From positions 1 through 8,965 of the forward strand of contig JAUWOO010000071.1 in NCBI GenBank assembly GCA_030612095.1: 8,965 bases of DNA. The letters are read 5' to 3'. Both the position numbers and the translations under genes were made by a program. Position 1 is the stretch's first letter, and the number at the start of each line of letters is the position of its first letter. The notes under the pieces are model-generated. The model was not told the DNA's origin. It saw only the letters and a list, made by a program, of their open reading frames with translations, and searched no databases. Shown here piece after piece: positions 1 through 5,492 of this stretch. Source of the stretch: Thermoplasmatota archaeon (GTDB lineage Archaea > Thermoplasmatota > E2 > DHVEG-1).

Positions 1-308
1 TACTAAAAAACGATGGCAAAGCATTGATCAGTGTATGGTCAAGATGGCAGGATAGATACAGAAAACAGTTTTTTAAAAAGTGGTTTACACAAGTGGGGCA
101 AGCGGAGTTTGGAGATATCGATATTTACTGGAGACAACATGGTCTTGACATTCCTCGTTTTTATCACCTATATAGCAAAAGAGAATTCTTAAGTGATCTA
201 TGCAAGGCAGATTTAGAAATAATAGACATCCAGGATGTTAAAATGCATTCAGAAAAACATCCCGATAACTATTTTGCTGTGGTAAAAAAGAAAAAATCCC
301 AGGAATAA
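1..308 (+). CDS. Trm9/ALKBH8-type class I SAM-dependent methyltransferase, C-terminal part (5' end outside window)
   Basis: This is the last ~101 residues of a protein whose start lies before the window. The frame is open from base 3 and reads LKNDGKALISVW into the conserved body, so the TTG at 24 is an internal leucine (the usual 'pGGxalixvW' strand) and not a start. The following RFYHLYSKREF segment (about 45 residues after that Leu) and the terminal NYFAVVKKKK strand match the C-terminal part of Trm9/ALKBH8-type methyltransferases. In eukaryotes these methylate the carboxymethyl group of wobble cm5U in tRNA. The SAM-binding motif I would be in the missing N-terminal part, so catalytic competence cannot be checked. 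The archaeal substrate is inferred to be wobble uridine of tRNA. A generic UbiE-like methyltransferase is the main alternative. It is convergent with the symporter gene, 28 bases away. Confidence 0.7.
   Translation, partial: LKNDGKALISVWSRWQDRYRKQFFKKWFTQVGQAEFGDIDIYWRQHGLDIPRFYHLYSKREFLSDLCKADLEIIDIQDVKMHSEKHPDNYFAVVKKKKSQE
284..296 (-). terminator. T-rich terminator for the DUF3311-SSS operon
   Basis: Read on the - strand this is six T, one C, six T, about 40 bases past the symporter stop codon. Archaeal RNA polymerase terminates on such oligo-T stretches without needing a hairpin. The same bases on + encode the lysine-rich tail (KKKK) of the methyltransferase, so the putative terminator is embedded in the convergent coding sequence. 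Inferred from sequence only. Confidence 0.5.
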
Positions 309-336
309 ACTATTGGAATTCACCTGGTTACCTTTA

Positions 337-1758
337 TTATATTCCTTGGGGTTCTGGCTGCGTCATGTAACTACCTATTATCAAAACAATAATTGCAATG
401 GCTATTGCCCAAATTGCAGATAAAAAACCAAAAGTAGGCAGTATATCAAACTGGAATAAGAAAATTGAAAACTCGCCTATAAGAATACTTGCTATGCATC
501 CATATTTAGTTGCTCTACGCCAATACAATGCAGCAATTGCGGTAGGACACAAGACAGCAAGACCTGAAAACGTTGTTTTTACTAGTGTCCCCATTATTCC
601 TTCGTTTGGGTCGTATCCGCCAATGACAAACCACATGGCAAACAAAGAAAGCACTATAATCAAAATTTTTCCAAATGTTATCTCAGAAATCCGGTGTTTT
701 TTCCGAGGGATATCGCGCGCGAGCATTGTCGAAAGCGAAAGGAGTTGAGAATCAGCCGTAGACATAAGAGCTGCTAGAGCACCTACCATGACAAATGCGT
801 AAATCAGAGATGGTGTAAATTTCTCCACCATCATCGGAAGTACTTTATCCTCCTGTCCAGGTAGTACTGTCAAACCTGTTCCATGTGCCCATACACCGAT
901 CAAAACCGGAAAAAGAAACAAAAAAGATACAACGATAGGATACAAAATCATAGACTGTTTCAACGATTTTTGATCTTTTGCCGTGTAAAATCGTGAGAAG
1001 ATTTGAGGAAACATCGGATCAGCAAATATCCACAGAATCATAAACGAGAACCAAATCTGTGGCAGGAAATAATCATTGCCCCCTGGGCGGGTAAACAAAT
1101 CAGGATTGGCACTGTATGCTAGAGCATTGGCATTTTCAAATCCCCCCAGATTTACTGCTATGAATATTACTGCAACAGTCATGGCTAGTATCATTATTAC
1201 ACCTTGGATTACATCCGTCCAACCAGATCCTCTCATCCCTCCAGACAATACATAAACCATTATCACAACCATAGTGATTATTGCACCTATCTGCCAGCTG
1301 ATACTGCCAGTTACATATTCAATAAGAATTCCTGCCCCAATTGCTTGAACAGCAAGATATGGAATAGTAAATATTACCATTACTCCCATAAATAGCAGTC
1401 TTAGACTAGTGCTGTTAAATCTATCTCCAATAAGTTCGGGGGGCGTGATATATCTCTTTTCCTTGCCCAATTTCCAGACTTTTCGTCCTATGACATAGAA
1501 CATGATGGCCATTATTGCTGTCCCAAAACCCATTATTCCATACTGGCCAAAACCACTCTTGTATGCATTTCCAGCAAATCCAAGGAATGTAAATGCAGAG
1601 AAATTTGTTGCAGCCAGTGTAAAAAACAAAAGAACTGGACCAAACGTCCGGTTTGCTAAAAAGTAATCTTCAGGTGTCTTCTTTGTTTTCCTATGCGCAA
1701 CTACACCCAAAATAATGAGAAAGATAAAATAAAGTACAATCAAAACTAGAAATGTCAT
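337..1758 (-). CDS. Sodium:solute symporter (SSS/SLC5 family) permease
   Basis: This is a 473-residue integral membrane protein with about 13 hydrophobic segments, the usual SSS size. It is a predicted Na+-coupled importer of an organic solute, probably a carboxylate or similar metabolite; the substrate cannot be read from sequence. Family marks are the N-terminal TPEDYFLANRTFGP (28-41), LSGGMRGSGWTDVIQG (171-186) and MSTADSQLLSLST (332-344) followed by ARDI; the Ser/Thr of this last helix contribute to the Na+ site in structurally known members. I start at the ATG at 1758: GGAGGG lies 7 bases upstream (1771-1766) and the ATG overlaps the TGA of the DUF3311 gene (ATGA). A longer open frame to 1842 adds 28 residues that would lie almost wholly inside the upstream gene, so I reject it. 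SSS proteins with DUF3311 partners resemble the MctP/YhjB type of metabolite permease. Confidence 0.9.
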   Translation of the reverse strand: MTFLVLIVLYFIFLIILGVVAHRKTKKTPEDYFLANRTFGPVLLFFTLAATNFSAFTFLGFAGNAYKSGFGQYGIMGFGTAIMAIMFYVIGRKVWKLGKEKRYITPPELIGDRFNSTSLRLLFMGVMVIFTIPYLAVQAIGAGILIEYVTGSISWQIGAIITMVVIMVYVLSGGMRGSGWTDVIQGVIMILAMTVAVIFIAVNLGGFENANALAYSANPDLFTRPGGNDYFLPQIWFSFMILWIFADPMFPQIFSRFYTAKDQKSLKQSMILYPIVVSFLFLFPVLIGVWAHGTGLTVLPGQEDKVLPMMVEKFTPSLIYAFVMVGALAALMSTADSQLLSLSTMLARDIPRKKHRISEITFGKILIIVLSLFAMWFVIGGYDPNEGIMGTLVKTTFSGLAVLCPTAIAALYWRRATKYGCIASILIGEFSIFLFQFDILPTFGFLSAIWAIAIAIIVLIIGSYMTQPEPQGI

Positions 1759-1976
1759 TTGCCATCCCTCCAAGCAAATCTTGAAAATGCATAGAATGCA
1801 AGAGAAACAGATAATGTTAAAACTAACAGGTATATGACCCAAAATGGAAGGCCAAGTATAAACGGCTTAGATTGCCCCCAGTTCCAGAAATCCAGAGATA
1901 ATAAAAACAGTCCAACAAACAGTAGATACCATAAGACATTGCTTTTTTTTGGAAGCCAGAATGGCAGATTTTTCAA
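1755..1976 (-). CDS. DUF3311 small two-helix membrane protein, partner of the SSS permease
   Basis: This 73-residue protein has two hydrophobic segments: about 14-29 (VLWYLLFVGLFLLSL) and about 39-66 (containing LGLPFWVIYLLVLTLSVSL), followed by a short basic tail. The GLPFWVIYL segment and the size fit DUF3311, a family found directly upstream of sodium:solute symporters in bacteria (for example beside YhjB in Bacillus). The start is a TTG, supported by GGAGG exactly 7 bases upstream. The stop codon overlaps the symporter ATG by the ATGA arrangement, so the two are almost certainly made together. The likely role, by association only, is an accessory subunit needed for assembly, stability or activity of the transporter. 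No catalytic residues are visible. The family call is good; the function is inferred. Confidence 0.8.
   Translation of the reverse strand: MKNLPFWLPKKSNVLWYLLFVGLFLLSLDFWNWGQSKPFILGLPFWVIYLLVLTLSVSLAFYAFSRFAWRDGK
1766..1771 (-). promoter_or_regulatory. Shine-Dalgarno GGAGGG fixing the SSS start
   Basis: GGAGGG on the - strand, inside the end of the DUF3311 gene and 7 bases before the ATG at 1758. It decides for the 473-residue reading over the longer one and supports direct translational coupling with the upstream gene. Confidence 0.8.
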
Positions 1977-1983
1977 AGTTTTT

Positions 1984-1988
1984 CCTCC
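1984..1988 (-). promoter_or_regulatory. Shine-Dalgarno GGAGG for the TTG-started DUF3311 gene
   Basis: AAAAGGAGG on the - strand, 7 bases before the TTG at 1976. A full-strength Shine-Dalgarno explains use of the weak TTG codon. No ATG or GTG gives a better start for this frame. Confidence 0.8.
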
Positions 1989-2044
1989 TTTTAAATCTAC
2001 CTTTTCCTGGTTTTTTTGGCTGGAAACGGTAAAAACAATGCCAC

Positions 2045-2074
2045 TTTAATATCTCAACTCATGGGGATATTAAA
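2045..2074. repeat. 9-bp perfect inverted repeat, candidate operator of the DUF3311-SSS operon
   Basis: TTTAATATC (2045-2053) and its exact reverse complement GATATTAAA (2066-2074) are separated by 12 bases. Half-sites are 21 bp apart from start to start, two helical turns, which suits a dimeric DNA-binding protein. The repeat sits 70-98 bases before the TTG start of the DUF3311 gene, and the AT-rich arms could double as TATA elements on the - strand. It is also 47-76 bases past the rsmA stop, so a role in the rsmA 3' end cannot be excluded. However, the stem has one G:C pair only and is not followed by a clear T-run. Confidence 0.4.
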
Positions 2075-2103
2075 TCTAGGTAATAAATGTTTACTATTTT
2101 TTG

Positions 2104-2108
2104 AAAAA
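2104..2108 (-). terminator. Possible oligo-T terminator after rsmA
   Basis: Five T on the - strand in an AATTTTTC context, 13-17 bases after the rsmA stop codon. It is a minimal archaeal-type termination signal that would end the pus10-rsmA operon before the transport operon. It is short and could occur by chance in AT-rich DNA. Confidence 0.3.
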
Positions 2109-2120
2109 TTATGAATGTCA

Positions 2121-2882
2121 TTATGTCTCCCAGCCATTGAGTTCAAATAAAAAATTACTGAGTTCACCGATTTGTTCAGGGAGAATCTTTTCGACCCTCA
2201 TATTTTGATAAGGTATGTTCTCAATCTCTATTCCGTATGCTTCACGTATCGTAGTTTTTATCCTCTTTCGCCTGTGATTAAACAACTCTCGCGTAAGATC
2301 AAAAAAGAATGTTTCATCTAAAACAGAAAAAGGAGGAGATACTCTAGGGAACAATCTAACAACACATGAATCAACCTTTGGTTGAGGATAAAAACATGTT
2401 TTAGGAATTGTTTCCATAATCTCGCATAGTGATTTATAATAAACACCAACAGATAATCGAGAATAATCCTTGCTACCGGGTTTTGCAACCATACGTTCTG
2501 CAAATTCCTTCTGATAAATCAATACTGCTAAGGTAAAATCACAGTCCAGCAGTTTGAAAGTGATCGGTGACGATATGTGGTATGGTAAATTCGAAACAAT
2601 CTTGTTGAATTTTGGAAGAGTTTTAAAATCAACCTTTAAAGCATCACCGCTAATCAATAATACATTATCAGGTAAACTCCCCTTGAGATCACGGACAAGA
2701 TTTTCATCTATCTCTATTGCTATTACCTTCCGTGCCTTCTCAGCTAGCAATTTTGTAATAATGCCCTTTCCGGGTCCTATTTCGAGAACAACATCATCTT
2801 TCTTTATATCTGCATATCCTATTTCTCGCTCTGCTACCCGTCTATCAATTAAAAAATTCTGACCAATTTTTCTTTTTGTCAT
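2121..2882 (-). CDS. rsmA: Small-subunit rRNA (adenine(1518/1519)-N6)-dimethyltransferase RsmA/KsgA/Dim1
   Basis: This 253-residue SAM-dependent enzyme dimethylates the two adjacent adenines in the 3'-terminal hairpin of small-subunit rRNA, late in 30S assembly in the cytoplasm. The motifs are complete: substrate/SAM entry GQNFLID (7-13), SAM motif EIGPGKG (34-40), acidic EIDE (57-60), SGD (78-80), catalytic NLPYHISSPITF (98-109), FYPQPKVDS (164-172) and the C-terminal NHRRKRIK (202-209) of the rRNA-binding domain. Length is normal for the archaeal enzyme. The ATG start directly precedes the conserved N-terminus, and no downstream start would keep GQNFL. It has no recognisable Shine-Dalgarno and begins 7 bases after the DUF655 stop, so it is probably translated by ribosomes continuing from DUF655. 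It is the last gene of the operon. Confidence 0.96.
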   Translation of the reverse strand: MTKRKIGQNFLIDRRVAEREIGYADIKKDDVVLEIGPGKGIITKLLAEKARKVIAIEIDENLVRDLKGSLPDNVLLISGDALKVDFKTLPKFNKIVSNLPYHISSPITFKLLDCDFTLAVLIYQKEFAERMVAKPGSKDYSRLSVGVYYKSLCEIMETIPKTCFYPQPKVDSCVVRLFPRVSPPFSVLDETFFFDLTRELFNHRRKRIKTTIREAYGIEIENIPYQNMRVEKILPEQIGELSNFLFELNGWET

Positions 2883-2889
2883 ATTTAGA

Positions 2890-3459
2890 TTAATAATGAC
2901 CCTTTGAAACAGGAGGCCGTGTGAAAATACGATATTTTTGGTCAGGATCCGTAAGTTCTAATTCAATCCGTTTGGCAATAAGTTTATCAGGTGCTCTCAA
3001 GAAGTCTATGCGATTACACATCTCCTCAAAGGAGGTAAAAGGCTTTTTTCTACGTTCATCCAGTATGTCGTGCATCATTTTTTTACCAAGTCCAGGTAAA
3101 AGCTCCAGAACATGGAAACGAGTAGAAATAGCAGGTGATTCGTTAAAGAATTTTATAAAACGATCCATCTTATCGTGCACCATATCTAAGATAACATAAG
3201 GCATTTCTCCATGAGCTGTTGCCGTTAAATCTTCATAGTTGACTCTACCTTTAATCTTAGTTATCTTCTTTCTTTTATTTGAGTCCTTGCCGACATATAT
3301 TCTATCGCCAATGTTAAAAGACATGTCGTTTTTTGGTACTAACTCAAGTAATGTAAACTGATTTTCACCTATGCCATATACAGTAGGGTGTCTTTTGTGG
3401 AGGGATATATCTCCTCTCCCTTTTTGCAAATAATCCAAAACATATACATAGTCCTCCAC
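2890..3459 (-). CDS. DUF655 protein with OB-like and helix-hairpin-helix regions
   Basis: This 189-residue archaeal protein belongs to the DUF655 family, whose molecular function is unknown. The N-terminal half (about 1-75) is beta-rich, with HPTVYGIGENQFTLLEL (24-40) and GDRIYVGKD (51-59), reminiscent of an OB-like nucleic-acid-binding fold. The C-terminal half carries a helix-hairpin-helix signature LELLPGLGKK (118-127) followed by DILDERRKKPFTSFEEM (131-147), which in other families contacts the DNA or RNA backbone. It starts with GTG, preceded by AGGAGGT 7 bases away, and that Shine-Dalgarno lies directly after the rpoF stop (14 bases between genes). Its place between an RNA polymerase subunit and an rRNA methyltransferase suggests an RNA-linked role in ribosome assembly or transcription. 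That role is inference. Confidence 0.9.
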   Translation of the reverse strand: MEDYVYVLDYLQKGRGDISLHKRHPTVYGIGENQFTLLELVPKNDMSFNIGDRIYVGKDSNKRKKITKIKGRVNYEDLTATAHGEMPYVILDMVHDKMDRFIKFFNESPAISTRFHVLELLPGLGKKMMHDILDERRKKPFTSFEEMCNRIDFLRAPDKLIAKRIELELTDPDQKYRIFTRPPVSKGHY

Positions 3460-3466
3460 AACTAAA

Positions 3467-3471
3467 CCTCC
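3467..3471 (-). promoter_or_regulatory. Shine-Dalgarno GGAGG for the GTG-started DUF655 gene
   Basis: AGGAGGT on the - strand in the 14-base gap after rpoF, 7 bases before the GTG at 3459. It settles the GTG as the start and shows that DUF655 can recruit ribosomes itself. Confidence 0.8.
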
Positions 3472-3473
3472 TG

Positions 3474-3815
3474 TTATTCGATATAGTATTTGCCTACTAT
3501 TTCTAAAATCTTTTTTATATTGTCCTCACTCAGTGTAACCCTTTCCTTAGCAAAAATAGTTTTTATATCATCTTTAGTGTTTGGAAGTAAATCAGCTATC
3601 TTATACGCATGAACCTGCTCCAAAAATTCTAACTTCATCAACTCTTTTATCATATCGTTTGTCTTTTTAACAGGTAATTTTGCAAACTTTTGAGCATGTT
3701 CCAATGCAATTCTCTGTTCATATAATATCTCTTCTCGTTCCTTGCTCAATTTATTTAGAATATTTTTAACCTCAGAAAGTGAAACGGGTCTAGCCTTAGC
3801 ATCGCTTGATGTCAC
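3474..3815 (-). CDS. rpoF: DNA-directed RNA polymerase subunit Rpo4/RpoF (Rpb4 homologue)
   Basis: This 113-residue protein is the archaeal homologue of eukaryotic Rpb4. It pairs with Rpo7 to form the polymerase stalk, which binds emerging RNA and helps open complex formation and termination. It shows the family pattern: an N-terminal linking stretch with PVSLSEVKNIL (10-20), a central helical part with QRIALEHAQKFAKLP (34-48), and the HRDC-like C-terminal helices with IADLLPNTKDDIKTIFAKER (73-92). Length is typical of archaeal RpoF. The start is a GTG that overlaps the TGA of rpl21e (GTGA), with a GGAG 9 bases upstream, so the two are translationally coupled. The partner rpo7 is not in this window. 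Confidence 0.93.
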   Translation of the reverse strand: MTSSDAKARPVSLSEVKNILNKLSKEREEILYEQRIALEHAQKFAKLPVKKTNDMIKELMKLEFLEQVHAYKIADLLPNTKDDIKTIFAKERVTLSEDNIKKILEIVGKYYIE

Positions 3816-4108
3816 TGTTGCACTCTCCGTAGATGATCAGATCTAATAATCAATGTTTTATGTTTTTTACCTACATCAATGCCAACTAGATATGAATCTC
3901 CTTGCATTCCCTCTACCTTTCCAGTATATCCATGGAAACGAATATGTGGCATACCTTTATGCACTGAGGGATCGATGACAATATTTACAGAGTCTCCTTC
4001 CTCAAATTGCTGTAATGCTCTTGTAATAGAGGAAAGCCCCCTATCTCTTGGTTTCTTCCTTAGTATGTTTCTACTTTTACTTCTTATGCCTTTTGACCGT
4101 TTTACCAA
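3812..4108 (-). CDS. rpl21e: 50S ribosomal protein eL21 (L21e)
   Basis: This 98-residue basic protein is specific to archaeal and eukaryotic large subunits. The N-terminus VKRSKGIRSKSRNILRKKPR (2-21) is the strongly basic rRNA-contacting extension. The conserved core has FEEGDSVNIVID (35-46), IRFHGYTGKVEG (56-67) and YLVGIDVGKKHKTLIIR (73-89), an SH3/KOW-like barrel. Length matches the family (95-100 residues). The start codon is TTG, 2 bases after the pus10 stop, and AAGGGGGA in the last pus10 codons serves as its ribosome-binding site. The end overlaps rpoF by 4 bases. Its place in the pus10-rsmA operon ties ribosomal protein supply to polymerase stalk and modification enzymes. Confidence 0.95.
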   Translation of the reverse strand: MVKRSKGIRSKSRNILRKKPRDRGLSSITRALQQFEEGDSVNIVIDPSVHKGMPHIRFHGYTGKVEGMQGDSYLVGIDVGKKHKTLIIRSDHLRRVQQ

Positions 4109-4110
4109 TT

Positions 4111-5340
4111 TTATTCCCCCTTGATTTCTATTACGTCCAATTCTGTTACCTTACAGGGAACACCTATCATTTCGCTTATGCTTGGTCTAGTTCTTCCGTC
4201 ATCGCCAGAGATCAGCTCCTTTATATACGTCCCAGACTCTGCTTCTATGGTCAATGTTGCCATAGCACCCTCTATTGACTCTATGTTACAGTTATGTATC
4301 TTCTTCTCTCTAATCATATTAGCTCTTCTGCGAGCCACTCTTGACGGTGTAAACTGACTTATTGTTTTATCCTGTAATGCCTGAGCTACCTTTTTAAGTT
4401 TTTCTTTATTTATAACTTTTTCCCCAATTAGGACAACATGATATATTTTCCTGAAATCGGCAGCCTTAATCCTAGCTATTTCGTCCCTATCAGAAAAACG
4501 CAAGTTAGTCACTTTGATATTACCTTTACCGTGGATGTTAATCTTACGTTCCAATTGAGATAAATCCAGATTTCTGACCTTTGGGTCTTTTATCTCTAAA
4601 ACAAAAGGCCGCCCATTCCCAAGCATGAGGGCATCGATATCCTCCCTACCACACCCATGAAATGATTCGTCAGAACTTCTTGTTTCCTCTAAAGTTTTTT
4701 TCGCAACTAACTCTTCAACGCTTGTTTCATACATCTTACCTGTATAATCACACTTTCTGCATCCTTTTCCGCGGCAAATTCTACAAAACCATCTAGTCTG
4801 TGGTATATCTCTCCTATATTTATTGTACCGTCCATAAATAAAAAGTGATTTAATCTGAAGATTTACAACATCAAACGATGTGTCAATAACTGCCATTATG
4901 GTCGGCTTTTCAAAATCCACCTCTTTGTCAAGTTTCTCTTCGAGAGTCTTACCAATTCCTCTTTTCAACTCCGTTTTAATGGATTCTGCATATTCAGATC
5001 CAGTAAAATCCAATAACTCTTGTTCTTTATCAAGAATATCATCATCTATTTTGGTTCCCACCAGGAATGTTTCGAAATCATACTCTTTTAATGATTCTGA
5101 AATCAGATCTGCAAAATGTTGTATCTCGCCAACCAACCCTAAGCAAAGCCAGCAGTTATCTACCTCAACTGTTTCATATTGTTTCAAATGTTTTCTTAGT
5201 TGATCTCCACGCTCTTTGTTTGTTATTCCGTTGTCAATTTTTGCGAAAAGTCTCCCTAGACAATGATCACATAGTTTGTATTTTGACAGAGCTTTTTCTG
5301 CAATTTCAATGTTCTTTTTATCTTTTAGGCTATCTGCCAT
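4111..5340 (-). CDS. pus10: tRNA pseudouridine(54/55) synthase Pus10
   Basis: This 409-residue enzyme isomerises uridine 54 and 55 in the T-arm of archaeal tRNA, replacing bacterial TruB for position 55. The N-terminal zinc-binding region has the paired cysteines C24-x2-C27 (CDHCLGRLFA) and C63-x2-C66 (CWLCLG), followed by a THUMP-like RNA-binding region. A second cysteine group, CRICRGKGCRKC (186-197), leads into the catalytic domain. The catalytic aspartate is D234 in CGREDIDALMLGNGRPF (230-246), aligned with the GRxD motif of other synthases. The conserved late motif GTYIKELISGDDGRTRPS (370-387) contains the tyrosine packed on the target base. Length is standard. The start is an ATG without Shine-Dalgarno and with a TATA-like box 28 bases upstream, implying a leaderless mRNA and making this the first gene of the five-gene operon. 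Confidence 0.96.
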   Translation of the reverse strand: MADSLKDKKNIEIAEKALSKYKLCDHCLGRLFAKIDNGITNKERGDQLRKHLKQYETVEVDNCWLCLGLVGEIQHFADLISESLKEYDFETFLVGTKIDDDILDKEQELLDFTGSEYAESIKTELKRGIGKTLEEKLDKEVDFEKPTIMAVIDTSFDVVNLQIKSLFIYGRYNKYRRDIPQTRWFCRICRGKGCRKCDYTGKMYETSVEELVAKKTLEETRSSDESFHGCGREDIDALMLGNGRPFVLEIKDPKVRNLDLSQLERKINIHGKGNIKVTNLRFSDRDEIARIKAADFRKIYHVVLIGEKVINKEKLKKVAQALQDKTISQFTPSRVARRRANMIREKKIHNCNIESIEGAMATLTIEAESGTYIKELISGDDGRTRPSISEMIGVPCKVTELDVIEIKGE

Positions 5341-5363
5341 TTGGAGGGCTTAATAACAGGTGG

Positions 5364-5372
5364 TATTTTAAG
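5364..5372 (-). promoter_or_regulatory. TATA-like box of the pus10-rpl21e-rpoF-DUF655-rsmA operon
   Basis: CTTAAAATA on the - strand, centred about 28 bases before the pus10 ATG. In archaea transcription starts 25-30 bases after the TATA box, so the start would fall at or next to the ATG. This agrees with the absence of a Shine-Dalgarno; the bases just before the ATG are pyrimidine-rich, CCCTCC. Prediction from spacing and sequence. Confidence 0.5.
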
Positions 5373-5443
5373 TGTTGGTATGAAAAAGACAAGGACCAGA
5401 TTATGACTAATTTCGAGATCGGTCGCATCTCATTTTAGCAACG

Positions 5444-5452
5444 TTTTTAATG
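5444..5452 (+). promoter_or_regulatory. Candidate TATA box of the DUF1015 gene
   Basis: TTTTTAATG on the + strand would place the transcription start near 5474 and leave a leader of about 19 bases containing the AGGAGGT at 5479-5485. The alternative AT-rich stretch GATATAAAA (5466-5474) is too close to the ATG to allow a leader with that Shine-Dalgarno. The 152-base gap is a divergent promoter region shared with pus10. Confidence 0.4.
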
Positions 5453-5479
5453 GTTAAGGATATACGATATAAAATCTCA

Positions 5480-5484
5480 GGAGG
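5480..5484 (+). promoter_or_regulatory. Shine-Dalgarno GGAGG of the DUF1015 gene
   Basis: AGGAGGT, 8 bases before the ATG at 5493. It marks this gene as translated from a leadered mRNA, unlike the divergent pus10. Confidence 0.8.
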
Positions 5485-5492
5485 TAGAATAT

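Noticed and set aside
24..26. TTG at 24 as the start of a 94-residue gene
   Set aside because: The frame stays open to the window edge and the residues before it continue the conserved strand, with no ribosome-binding site.
1759..1842. 28-residue N-terminal extension of the symporter frame
   Set aside because: It lies almost wholly inside the DUF3311 gene, lacks family similarity, and the ATG at 1758 has a GGAGGG site and an ATGA overlap.
4048..4278. Open frame on + opposite pus10 and rpl21e, and similar antisense frames at 398-748, 2554-2862, 4880-5203 and 5067-5438
   Set aside because: They mirror well-supported conserved genes, lack ribosome-binding sites and resemble no protein family.
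5415..5431. Short inverted repeat GAGAT...ATCTC in the pus10/DUF1015 divergent region
   Set aside because: Only 5 bp per arm with a 7-base gap; expected by chance in 150 bases and not positioned on a clear promoter element.
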